This document shows, piece after piece, positions 46,889-57,817 of a stretch of DNA of 64,000 nt (positions within the stretch are counted from its first letter, which is position 1; every line of letters starts with the position of its first letter). This DNA comes from Hysterium pulicare CBS 123377 (Eukaryota > Ascomycota > Dothideomycetes > Hysteriales > Hysteriaceae): NCBI GenBank assembly GCA_000467715.1, contig AJFK01000645.1, forward strand, positions 154,938-218,937, in the 5' to 3' direction. Below the pieces are notes generated by a model. The model was not told the DNA's origin and did no database searches. It saw nothing but the letters and a program-made list of their open reading frames with translations. A program made the translations under genes and the position numbers.

Positions 46889-49800
46889 TCAGTACGGTGT
46901 ATTAGCCTTCTTGATAGCCTCCCAATCCGTCGCGCCATGCTCTCCGGCGACACCGCCTTGTTGATGTTGATCGAAACCATGAATTGCAGGATTTCCATCG
47001 GTGCCTCCATGACCATCACCGTACTTGGCTGTATTCATAGGCAAGCCGGTATGAGGCTGGGTGGCACGTTCAGACGCACCGCCATAGCCACCTTGCGCCT
47101 CTCTGGTTTTCGATTAATGATAGGAATCGCTGCAAATACGGTGTAAAAATACTTACGGGACTCCAGATACCATGTCTGATCGACCAATTGGGCCATCAGT
47201 ACCTATGTGCTGGCCGTGAGACGCAGCTTCCCGAGCAGGATGGCCTGGAGGTGGTTCTTTATGCAGTTTATTGCGACCGTCTCTGCCATGCTCGTTTTCG
47301 GCTGCTCCTGCGGCTTCGGCGCCTCCGGCTGTGTATAGGCCTGAATGGAGACGTTCGTCTTCGCCCTCCGCATGTTTATCCTTATTGCGGTGGAGGAAGC
47401 CTAGTAAGCCACCCTTTTTCTCCTTTTCCTCATGCTTTTCTTCTTTCTCGAGCTCCTTGTGATGTTTCATCTCCTCTTTTTCTAGTTCCTTTTCATGAGC
47501 TCTTTCTTTCTTCTCTGCCTCCTTGTGATGATACGCCTCTGCGGCAGCTACTTCCTTTTCGTGAGCTCTCTCCTTCTTCTCCGCCTCCTTTTGATGATGC
47601 GCCTCTGCGGCAGCTAGCTCCTTCTCATGCTGTTTTTCCTCTTTTGCCGCTTGTTTCTCATGCTTCTTCTCTTCGGCAGCTAATACCTTCTGTTGGTGTT
47701 TCTCCTCTCGCTTGTGCTCCTTTTCAAGTTCCTTCTGATGCTGGTGTTGCTCCTTTTCCAATTCTTTCTGGCGCTGATGTTGCTCCTTTTCCAATTCTTT
47801 CTGGCGCTGATGTTGCTCCTTGAGGCGTTCTTTCTCGGCCTTCTCGGCCTCATGCTTGGAATATTCGTGTTCGGCACCATACCCAGCTACTCCCGCTGCT
47901 CCGATACCCGCCGCTTCTTTCGCCCTTCGGTGCTGATCGGTAGGGTCCTGGTGTTGATGACTTGCTCGAGACTCCTGTTCCGAAATTGTCGGGTCACGCG
48001 CACCATCATGTCCGTGGTGCTTCGCAGCTTCGTACGCTGCCCCTGTGCCTCCACCTATGGCAGCATCTCGACCGATATGATGCTCCTTTGGTTGAGCGGG
48101 ATCGTGAGCTCCATGGGATACAGGGTCGTAACGTTGTTCATTCATAGCAGCGGAAGGTTGAGTGCTGCGATGCTGAGTAGCTTCAGAAGCACCTAGACCA
48201 GCTACTCCTGCTCCTCCAACTATGGCAGCATCCCGACCGTAGTGTTGTTCCGAGGGCGTCGTCATGGGATTCGTCGTCTGGTCATGAGTAGTTGGTGATT
48301 GAGTCGTGTTGTGTGGGCCAGGATGATGCTTTGAGGCTTCATATGCCCCCACACTAGCTCCTCCAAGCCCGGCGTCTCGACCGTAATGCTGATCTTCAGA
48401 TTTAGCTTTGGAAGGATCAGATTGGACGCGAGGATCAAGCTTGTTCAGCGTGTCAGACTTATGAGGCCCCACTGTAGTGTGCCCTTTCATCTTCTCGGGT
48501 TCTGGCTGTACTCTGGGATCAAAGATATTAGCAACGTTGCTCTTATGCGGTCCTAAGGTCTTGTTTGCGGGATCTTCTGAAGTTGGGCCAGCTTGGTGGT
48601 GTTTCATTGACTGTGGGTCTGGTTGGACCCTAGGATCAGCAATATTGGCCACATTTCTCTCATGTGGTCCCGTGGTTGCGGATGCCGGTCCTGTGTCACG
48701 ACGTTGGTTCTCATATTCCCCTCCAGCGATAGCGGCCCCAGTGCCAATGATGGCTGAGTCGCGGCCATAGTGTTCTCGTTGGTGGGTAGGCTGATGTGTT
48801 GAGCGGGAAGGCTGCGATGTAGAGCCAACGCGAGGATCAACTTTCGAAGAACTGTAGGGGCTAGCTTCATGCTGCACGGGGGCACCTGTAGTTTCTGTTG
48901 GCTCTCTATGATGCCCTTCCCCAGCCTCGTAAGCGCCCAATCCGGCAGCCCCGGCTAATCCCGCATCACGGCCATATTGTTGTCGTGAAGTTGGATCTTG
49001 GACTTCTTCTGTTGGTGTAGGATCAGGGAACGCACCGGGAACATGTGGATCAAGCCTGTTGGCCGTGTCTGTTATATGGGGCCCTCGAGTGAAAAGAGGT
49101 CCCGTAGTAGATGTCGTCTCCTCTCTTGCTTGTGAATTACCAGACAGAGTATTCCCGTGGCCAATGCGTTCATGCTCATAGCTAGGTGCAGCAGCAGCCG
49201 CCGCTCCAGCTAACCCTTCGCGACCGTCATTCGCCGCAGCGTTGCCATGAAGACTAGAGGGTACTGGCGCATTATGTGTGGGCTGTCCACCTGCGACGCC
49301 TCCAGCAAGCGGAAACGACCGATCTGTATCGGTTGTGTGTGCCTCTTGCTGTCTCATTTGATGATCGGTAGAAGTATCAGCTCCAAGAGATTGTTCGGGC
49401 TGCCCTGCTGCGTTAGGCGGTTCGTTGGATGCTGACTGAGGATGTCCCAGCATCCCAGATTTGATACTTACGGTACTGGCGTCTTCTCGGATGTGTCCAG
49501 GACGTGAAGTATCCCCAACGGTATCTGGGGAAAGAGTTGAGCTTTTGCGGGCGTCACCTAATCCACTTGTGATTCCAGAATATGCTTCTGGGTTCTGAGA
49601 AGCTTGTGTAGGCTCGCGGGAGGTGGGTGCCTGTGTGGGAAGGCCGGTGGATGCAGAGCCTGTGGGGGAATGCCCCGTGAATTGATCGTAGATAGGGTGA
49701 TGTCTGGCTCATCATCAGAACTATGTGCGGAACGACAGCGACGTTCAAGGTAAGACTTACTCCTCTTTCGCTCCTGCAAGATGACTGCCTTCCCCAGAAA

Positions 49801-49969
49801 GGCCACCTACATTGGCGGCATGATGGCCTGTACCAGGTTCTACCGTGTTGCCTTGTCCATGGACGGTATCATCTTCCTTCTTATGGCCAGAGCTATGTAC
49901 AATTAATACCATCGAAGGACGTAGGTTAGTTGCTTAGACAACTTACAGCACCTGCTTTAGCTTGTCCAT
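46889..49969 (-). CDS. DPR-motif (dehydrin-like) protein with Gly/Ala modules and charged coiled coil, 4 exons
   Basis: Exons on the minus strand are 49969-49947, 49892-49761, 49703-47157 and 47102-46889, giving 971 aa. It begins MDKLKQVLSGHKKEDDTVHG and ends ATDWEAIKKANTPY. The middle carries five repeats of the form GPHxSxxxNxxDPRV (one as DPHV), the motif of Aspergillus DprA-C dehydrin-like stress proteins. Interspersed are five or six copies of a [YI]GRDAxxxGxxxxGAYEA module. Residues about 640-840 are a highly charged, helix-forming Glu/Lys/His repeat (QRQKELEKEQH, EAEKKERAHEKE). After it come KKGGLLGFLHRNKDK and KLHKEPPPGHPAREA. The whole protein is probably disordered and may protect against desiccation, oxidative or osmotic stress (inference). 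The small first and last exons are needed for both conserved ends. Confidence 0.88.
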
Positions 49970-51406
49970 GATTACCAAAGTCACTCGACTCTCACTCACG
50001 GTAGTACAGGAGGAAGGGAACACGGGGATACAGGGTAGAACTGAGGGTATTGAGCGTCAATCAAGATCCCGTGAAGATATTGACGTGAACAGGTAGGGCA
50101 GCTGGCTCAAATAACAGCATGGATGCGTGGTGGAAAAGCGCACACCTGGGCAAGGCAGTGACCTCATACATGGTGTAGCGTCCAAGGAAAGAGCACACCG
50201 CCTGCCATTCCGGTTCGACATGGCGCCCTATGCGGCAAGAGCCTTTCCCAGACCAGAGTGAATGCACGCGTTCAATGGCTAGGGTGCTGGCCATGGGCAC
50301 CGTCTCTGGCGAATCTACGGGAAGGTCAATGTGGCTGGGCCCAGGCGCCAATCGTCTCCCTCGCTGCGAACAAAAGCATGCTGTTTCTGTGCTGGCAGAG
50401 GCAATGCTGGTCTCGGGGACGCGGTCGGGCTTGGAAGCAAACAGTCTATGACGCAGCGTCGACATGTTACCCCACCTTACACCACCAAGCGAGTGGAGCA
50501 TGACACCAGTCACAGAATCACCTGGGCATCGAGGGGCCTTCACGTGCCATCCTAGCTCTCGCCAACTGTGACGTGCAGCAGTAGCTTGATGGTTACATGT
50601 CGCAGAGCATCGATTTTAGGAGTGCGTCTTTGAGGATGTTGCTTGTATTCTATAATTTAAGCTAAACCTTTATGCGAACAACAGGTGCACGGGCTTTGTA
50701 TACTCAACCACCCTCTGGATTGCCTTGATGAGGGCAACTGACTTTCTTGACTTCCACCAAGCCCCAATGATCCAGGTACACCCCGATCCGCTCCGGTGCT
50801 GGGGCGAGACACACTAAAGCCCCGGGTTACGCCTTTCGCAATGAAATGTTGAAGCCATGAAATATACGCTGTTATCACAAGCAACAGAACGAGGCTTCAA
50901 ATCGCATACTGGGAGTACCTTATCCATGTGTTACCACGTGATGCAAATCCCAATTTTTGCCCGATTCGCCCAAATCTCCATGCATGTACAGTCTTGACAC
51001 CTGCCCACACGACAAACCTCCCGCACATCAGCATCAACGAAACCCGCAAGTATGGCGCGGGATAAGCATGGCGAGGCCGTTGCAAAAGCAAGAGACGTGC
51101 GACTATCTTAGCTTCGGCCGGGTTCCACAATTCACATACAAGAAACGTGCTGTTCCCACCGTCCCGAATCCGCCCATTCCGGTCTACCTCCGAGATATCA
51201 CCAACCAAACGCTACGATTACTTCTCCTTCTCTTTCTACATGGCGATTTTTACCATGGACCGCTCTTCTGACACTTTGATTGCATAGCTCATCCATGTAT
51301 AGCTTCTTTTGGATACGCCCTTAGCACTTGCACGCGCGGACTCCGCTCTGCTGTTTTCGTTATCGAGCTCGCCTTCGATCACCGCCAACAACTCCATCAG
51401 CCCGTC
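49970..51406. other. divergent intergenic region
   Basis: 1.4 kb between the DPR-motif gene (-) and the next plus-strand gene. ORFs such as 50061-50543 (-) have no domain and are mirrored by plus-strand frames. No clear regulatory repeat was found. Confidence 0.4.
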
Positions 51407-52129
51407 ATGCCGCTCCGCACCCGCATCAAACGAGCCTTCACCCGCTCGTCAACCTCCTCCGACTCCAACTCCCTCTCCAAATCCTCCTCGCGCAAAGATA
51501 GCAATGTCTACCAACCAGGCGAGAAAATGCCCCCATTGAAATACCGACGTCCAGTCAATCCAGAACACAAAGAGAGACTGGAAGCTTTCTCTTTTACTAA
51601 GGCTTGGAGGAGAAAGAGTGACCACAGCGTATATTCGCCTATGGGTTCGAGGATGCCTAGTAGAAAGAACAGCACACAGACTCAAGGTCGTAAGAGCTTC
51701 CAGGGCCCCAGGAGTGGTAGTTTGGCTACAGCCCCGCCTAGGACGGCCAGCTTGGGGGCTACGGAAGGAGTAGATCGGGTAATGGAGGGCTCGGATGAGG
51801 AGACTAATGTAGCCAATGGTATGTTTTGGTTTCGGCGATATGTCTCAATCACAATTGTGCAACCAGCTTATCTGACAACTACAACAGTTGGTCTCTCCCG
51901 CCAGCATACCCACGATTCCAAAGTGAATAGAACAACAAGCTTCGGACGTCGCTCCCATTCCCTCAGATCTGGTAGTTCTCGCCCGCACACAGGTCGAGGG
52001 GGAAGCGGGAGTACAAAGACCGATCAGCCCTTTACTGCCGAAGAGCTGGAACTGGCCCTGAAGAGATCACATCTTGATTCGCCCAAAGAAGAAAGCGGCG
52101 GAACTCCTCCAGATGCCTCCACTGCCTAG
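51407..52129 (+). CDS. small basic Ser/Arg-rich protein of unknown function, 2 exons
   Basis: Exons are 51407-51818 and 51888-52129 (intron gtatgt..acaacag, 69 nt), giving 217 aa. The 69-nt intron is divisible by three and reads open. The protein begins MPLRTRIKRAFTRSSTSSDS, is rich in Ser, Arg and Lys, and has a conserved-looking block YQPGEKMPPLKYRRPVNPEH followed by KERLEAFSFTKAWRRKS. It ends with a predicted helix (FTAEELELALKRSH). No catalytic motif, signal peptide or membrane helix is visible; the family was not recognised. Confidence 0.75.
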   Translation: MPLRTRIKRAFTRSSTSSDSNSLSKSSSRKDSNVYQPGEKMPPLKYRRPVNPEHKERLEAFSFTKAWRRKSDHSVYSPMGSRMPSRKNSTQTQGRKSFQGPRSGSLATAPPRTASLGATEGVDRVMEGSDEETNVANGMFWFRRYVSITIVQPAYLTTTTVGLSRQHTHDSKVNRTTSFGRRSHSLRSGSSRPHTGRGGSGSTKTDQPFTAEELELALKRSHLDSPKEESGGTPPDASTA

Positions 52130-53172
52130 CCTCGCCCGAGAATTGGGTATATACCATGTTCTCGGGCTCCGTAAGTCTTCACAAAAGTCATCAAATCTGT
52201 TCGGAATATTTCTCGATACGCAGAGTTGGAGCCCCTTCTCGCATATACTCATTCCAGTTTATTCCTCCATTCTTGTACTTATGTTGAGCCTTTGCTCTGT
52301 ACGATCTATCATTTCCAGCATTGCGACACGGCGCTTGGGATCTGGCGTGATCTAATGGCGCTTGGAAGTTCATGCCCAGATTTCGGGCGTTTCTCGAACT
52401 AGTTTTGATAGAACTGTACTATATGGTCTATTTACGAATGAGATAAGCGGAAGTCTATTCGTGCTCGCAATAGTAGAACCCGCCACGTTGTCTGCAATAG
52501 CTCTCCACCTCAAGTCCACTGCACACGACCTTCGTGATCGTAGGGGTAAAATCAAGAAACGAAAGCGGATCGTTGACCTACGTTCCTCAAACTCTCATTT
52601 CCCCTCTCGTTGATGGCTGTTCTTGACGTCCCTTATTTCAATAGCTACCTAAACCAGATTGACAGTCTCCTCATGAATGGCTGTGTTTGTTACTCAATGA
52701 TCTCGCCCCAATGGCTATAACATTCCCTCGTCGATCATTTACCCTGAGCCAGTTATAATAGTCTTGGCCTTAGAAAAGCACCAAGAAGGTAGCTGACTCT
52801 GTTTTGCATGTTCGGTCAGCGCCCATGTCGTGTATGGTGGTAGTTATGAGTCAGAAAAGAATGAGCCCGAACTGAGGGTTTATAAGTCGACCTTAATTTC
52901 AGATTTTACAATCATATGCAGCGCTCAATGACAATATCTCATGTGCCACCTCCTGCAACTTTATTCAGCCCATGCCCCGACAATGCCGGAATTTTGGTCT
53001 ACACAGCATTTGTGAAGCGCCCTTCCTACCATCTGCCACATGTGATATAGGATGTTATCCAAATGAGGCTGTTGTTTTGCGCAAGACACGCTTGGAGGTG
53101 GTCGATCTCTTCCCCCGCTTGTGAACGTCCTTTGACCTCAAACTCTTAACTTCTTTTGTCTATTGCAGGGTA
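52130..53172. other. convergent 3' spacer
   Basis: About 1 kb between the small basic gene (+) and LSM7 (-). Short frames only; no feature supported. Confidence 0.4.
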
Positions 53173-53671
53173 TCATTCTTCTTCTGCTTGCAAAAAGGGA
53201 TTCGCAATCTCTTCGCTGCCATCAACGGGTGATATAACGACAAGCAAGGTTCCGCGGGCGACAATCAGGCCAAGATCTCGAGTGCCCGAGTTTCCTTCTT
53301 CGTCTGGAAGGAGTTAGTTGGGGAGCTACGTAAGAGTTCAATAGATAGTTGCACCTCTCATGACCTCCTTCACCTCGTCCAAGACCAGATTCATGAGTTG
53401 GTCGTATCCTTTCAAGGTGCCGATGACTGCAGCGACAAATCAGCAATGCTACCTCAGAATACGATCAAAGCAGGGCAGATTCACCCTCCCTGCCTCCGTT
53501 GAACTTGACTGTTATCTGCTTATCCATGTATTTGCCTAGGTCCAAGATATTCTCTTTTTTCGGCCGCTCTTGTTGGCCCGCTCCACCTCCGCCGCGTCCT
53601 CCGCCCCGACCACCACGCTCGCCCCCTCGGCCTCCGCCTCTTCCTCCTCGAAATGCGCCGCGGTCTGACAT
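53173..53671 (-). CDS. lsm7: U6 snRNA-associated Sm-like protein LSm7 with N-terminal RGG tail, 3 exons
   Basis: Exons on the minus strand are 53671-53485, 53426-53355 and 53303-53173, giving 129 aa. It is a member of the LSm1-7 ring (cytoplasmic mRNA decay) and the LSm2-8 ring (U6 snRNP). Sm motif 1 is split by the first intron: LGKYMDKQITVKFNGGRE then VIGTLKGYDQLMNLVLDEV. Sm motif 2 is LGLIVARGTLLVVISP. Residues 3-35 form an Arg-Gly-Gly-rich tail absent from the short yeast protein, a likely RNA-binding or methylation region. The ATG at 53671 (MSDRGAF) was chosen; upstream in-frame sequence to 53827 lacks this composition. Confidence 0.94.
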
Positions 53672-54439
53672 TGGTCGTGCAATGAGGCCGCTCGGGGTGT
53701 TGGTGGGAATGTCAAGGGTGAAGTGTCTGTTTGACGGGCTGGAGCTTTTCGCTGCAGCTTTGCAGGGTGGAAAGTGGGCGTGGTCTGTGCGGGGCAGAGC
53801 AGATCCCGCTGGGCTTTCGTTCACCAATTAGTAGTGAGTTGGGGGCACTCCGCCGCTGTCTTCAACACCCAGGGATCCAACGCTGCTATCCCGCCCCGAG
53901 GACGGCCTTTCTCTCTCACAGCGCATCTAGATTTACCATTGTCATCCAATTCTCTTCCAACTGAGCTCCGCATGCTCCCTTGTTCCCGATGGATGTCGGT
54001 GTGGGTGCGCGGAGATGGCTGCCCATTCTCAAACGCAGATCAGAGCCAGGCCTTGGGGCGCGGCTCTTCTGGTTGGACGGGAAATTTGCGTTTCCGCTTT
54101 CTCATCCTTTCACGTGCCTTTGTATTTCCCTCCACCACTCCTCCCGCCTCCTCCTGCATGCTTTCAATACTTTGTCCACCTATTTACCCTTTGCTCACTT
54201 GCTCTCTGCACTTCTTGAGCGCTGGCTCGATTCCCTTCGAAGACTTTTGCGCAGTGCCCATGCCTTCTCCCCACTAACTCCTCCTTTGGGGACGCGTAGT
54301 ATTAGTACTGTATCCCGCCCGTTCCGCCGTTTCCACCCTTCTAGGCCCTGCATGGTCTACTACACACCCTCAAGCCCCCGTAAACCACCCCCCCCATCTT
54401 CCATAAGTAACTGGCCTCGGACTGCTCGCGCGCACAAAC
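53672..54439. other. bidirectional promoter region
   Basis: 768 bp between divergent LSM7 (-) and the Zn2Cys6 gene (+). The last 350 bases are strongly pyrimidine-rich (CT tracts), a typical fungal leader. I see no other gene. Confidence 0.45.
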
Positions 54440-56267
54440 ATGTCCTCGGTCGACACCGCCGTCCAGAGTGAAGTTCACACCATGAACGTAGCCTCAAGCG
54501 ACCTGAAGCGCAAGCGGAGTCCGTCAAACGACGCTCTGCATCCCGCGCCGCTCCCCAAGGCAGCCAAGACCCACAACCACCTCCAGATCAATTACCTCGC
54601 CCGCCATTGCGACAACGACCTGCCCCTCATCACCAACGATGACACTCTCCCGAACATCATCAGTTTGCTCGGCGACTATCAAGGTGTTTTGGACCGTCAT
54701 GAATCAATGGCCTGCAACCTCGGCGCAAGACCGCTTGGCCCTATCCTAATCAAGCGGTTTGAAAGACTTTTCGATGGCCCCCCAAGGGTTCTCAAGTCTC
54801 ACGGCAAGGATGGCACATCCGTTACTTGGCTAGATGTCGTCGAGTTTGCGCGTAATAAGCCCGAGCAATTTCAACTTGGTCAAATGAGCGAGGGGGTACG
54901 GGTTTGCCAGTTCTACACAAAGCAGTGCAGGGTGCAAATCTCCGAAGAGGACTTTGTACTGATTTCGTCCGGGATTCCTCAGAAAATGATCCCGCCCCAG
55001 CCAATCATTGAGGACGAGGAAAAGGAATTGGGGACGCTGGAAATACTGGAGAGAAACCTGGGGCAGATCTGCCAATTGGCGGACCAAGGTAAGGCTGTCC
55101 ACTGCGTCGGTTACACGGTTATAGCGAACTGATATTTCGGCAGTGGCTGCACGCACTCGTCAACTAAATCACCGTCTCAAAGGTCGTAAACAAGCTATAC
55201 TTGATAGGAGAGCCACAGCCAGTCCTGCTCCTCCGATTCGTGCCTCAAGCCCCTCCAATGTTGCACTCATGAATGGCGCTGTGCCAGCGAGCAGCTCCGC
55301 TCTTGCCAGTCTCATGCAATCCTCTCAATCGCCCTCCGGCGGTTTCGTCGCAGTCAATGCACGCCCGCAGAGTGACCAGAATGGAAACAATGGGGCTTCT
55401 GTAACCACACGACATGAACTTATGAGCAAATTCCATACGCTCAGCGACCGACGCGGGCAATCGCAACCATCAAACGGAGATTCTCGGCGGCCTTCCGCAG
55501 GCCCTCAACCACCTACCCATCCGCCCACTCCAAACGCGGTTGCGAAACCCACCATCAAACCCAGTAGTACAACACCGTCCCACCAATCTAACACAATCAC
55601 TTCTGGGAACATAAGCGATACCGAGCTTGCTCAGATGCTTTTGAACTCCAACTCTCCCGTCCCTATCCCAGGCACGCCTGCGTCGCTACTACCGACGACC
55701 AATGCGCGCACAGCTCCACCGACGGAAAAGGATGACGGTGGCCCTTTCAAGACGGAGATGGTCCATCGAATGGAAAGCCTCGCCAAAGGCGAACGCATTC
55801 TTCCGCCGTGTGACCGCTGTCGCCGCTTGCATATGGACTGCCTGAAAAACCTCACTGCGTGTATGGGCTGCACGAAAAAGCATGCCAAATGTTCCTGGAA
55901 AGAAGTTCGGGAGTCAGAACTGCGCGGCACTGTTTTGCACACTCCCGGTCTAAGTCACACGAGCGAGCACGAATTAGAAGAGGCATTCGAGGTTGCCAGT
56001 ACTGGAAGCCCGCCATCAGTGATGAGTCCTCAAAGACCGATACTATCGCCGACTGGAATGACCCAAGTTCCTGAGGCGAAGATGATGCCGGGCAGGCCCT
56101 CTCCTCCACAACAGATCACGGAAAAGAATCGGGCTGTGGAGGAACAACTCCAAGAGGCTGCTGCGACGAGTTTAGCGCACGCCAGGCTTGAGCAGCAAAG
56201 TCAGAGAGAGAGAGAAAAGGAAAGGGATATTCCAAGGGCGGAGTACCAAACTGTGGTGGCCGGCTAG
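54440..56267 (+). CDS. protein with internal Zn(II)2Cys6 cluster, 2 exons
   Basis: Exons are 54440-55088 and 55144-56267 (intron gtaagg..cggcag, 55 nt), giving 590 aa. The N-terminal 215 residues look like a conserved fungal domain (LPNIISLLGDYQGVLDRHES, then GARPLGPILIKRFERLF). A low-complexity Ser/Pro/Asn segment follows. The zinc cluster lies near residues 438-465 (CDRCRRLHMDC, then CMGCTKKHAKC) with canonical C-x2-C-x6-C-x6-C-x2-C-x6-C spacing. In most fungal Zn2Cys6 factors the cluster is N-terminal, and the middle-homology domain is absent here. It is probably a DNA-binding regulator, but the placement makes this less certain. Confidence 0.85.
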
Positions 56268-56373
56268 CTTCACACATTTCTATTAACTCTATTGTGCGGT
56301 CTTATCAGGCGCACACTTCGGTGTACATGTTGATTTTATATATGTAAAGGCGTTCCGGAGTTGTATACCACTT

Positions 56374-56846
56374 TCATTCTTTGTTGCTTCTCTTACGAAT
56401 TTGCTCTCGCTCGCTGTAAATGAATGGGTTCATGCTTCTGGGCGGTCTTGTTGTGCAAAAAGCTTTCATGATATCCCGGTCGGGCTGGAAGGTGTTTGTG
56501 TGGCCAGTGGGCTTTTGCTGCTCTTCTTCTCTTCTCGTCATAGCTAGGTGGATCAAGTCGGCGGCGTTAGTTTCGATCTTTGTCATTGATTCCGATGGCG
56601 TAGGGATGTTCTGGTGGAGTTCTTCATCTTTCGATTTCACAGGGCGTTTGTCGTTCAAGTGGTAAAGCTGTCGCACAGATTGTCGATACGTCGTCTTAAG
56701 ATTTAAGGTTGTGTCCTTCCACTCGAAATACCTCTTTCCAGGTAGTATAGTCCCTACTTACTTAGAGGCAGATGTGTGGAAGTGAATTTCTCACGTCTTT
56801 CTCTGTTCCATACCTTCCCATAAACACAGCCTTGTGCTTTCTTCAT
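56374..56846 (-). CDS. small hydrophilic protein of unknown function, 2 exons
   Basis: Exons on the minus strand are 56846-56814 and 56667-56374 (intron gtatgg..gcgacag, 146 nt), giving 108 aa. It starts MKKAQGCVYGK and continues LYHLNDKRPVKSKDEE, with a helical segment (NAADLIHLAMTRREEEQQ) and a basic end (SEREQIRKRSNKE). The composition is protein-like and the second exon is preceded by a good acceptor. The first exon is short and the intron long for this window, so the start is uncertain. It converges with the Zn2Cys6 gene, 106 bp apart. No family recognised. Confidence 0.45.
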
Positions 56847-57817
56847 GATGTGAGTTTTGGACGTGTAATATGACGTGCGGTGAGACCGACATGTTTCACA
56901 TTACTAGCAAACTACGACGACACTTCCAGCAAAGTCACCGACACTGCGCCTAAGGTAGGTAGGTAGGTCTTGCCACATACTCAGATTCCGCTCGGGGCCT
57001 TGGCGCGGAGACTTGCAGACTTTGAACTACTTTCCCGCTGTCAAGAATTGTGTCATGGATTGGCATGCTACGATGGATGATGTATCGATGTCTGAGGACG
57101 GCTCGATGGTATGCAACATGCAAGGCACTTCTTAGGTAGATGCTCCGAGTAGCGAACAATACCGTGCCCTTTGCTGCATGAGTGTTGACGATCCACCCAC
57201 GTCAACGGACTGCAAATTGAAAGGCCATCGCTCGATCGCGTATGCTTGTCTTCTCTCGCTTGTTCGCTTGTTCGCTTTGGCGCTCGTGTGCGTCAACGAG
57301 CTGTTTGGCATCAAGTTCTTCAGCTGTCAGGCTGCCGTCCAACCTAAATCGTTAAATCCACAGACTCCGAACGAAGTCTCCAACAATTACGCGCCATAAT
57401 TTGTCCTCTCTAGGTTTCATTTCAGCCCCTAGCGAATGCCAGTTGAAGCCCTGTCTCGTGTCTGCGCGACCAAGGAGTTGTGGCGGTGCAAAACAGGTGA
57501 CCTCGTCAGGCACCAGCGAAATACATCTTACTTGCATCTTCCCTTCGATTTGACAACGTCGTATTCCTGGCGCGCCTGAACTTCTCTTCCAGCGTCATTC
57601 TTTCCTAAAAACCCATCGATCTGAGTACAATTAATCGATATTACTAGCCCTCCGTCGCCACCACCGCTTTCTTGCAAGGACGTTTCTCAATCCTCTCGTG
57701 TGTGGGGCAAAAGCCTCTCAGACCTGCGTTCAACTCGGGATACAAACTACACCACAAGGGTTCGGTAACCGTAACAGCCCCCAATTGTCAATCAAAGGAG
57801 AAAAGTAGCAATCGTAA
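56847..57817. other. divergent intergenic region
   Basis: 971 bp upstream of the next plus-strand gene. It contains a short GGTA run (aggtaggtaggtagg near 56953). No gene supported. Confidence 0.4.

Noticed and set aside
47188-47823. 211-codon plus-strand ORF rich in Leu/Pro/Ser
   Set aside because: It is the antisense shadow of the Glu/Lys repeat of the DPR-motif gene; the composition reflects the repeat.
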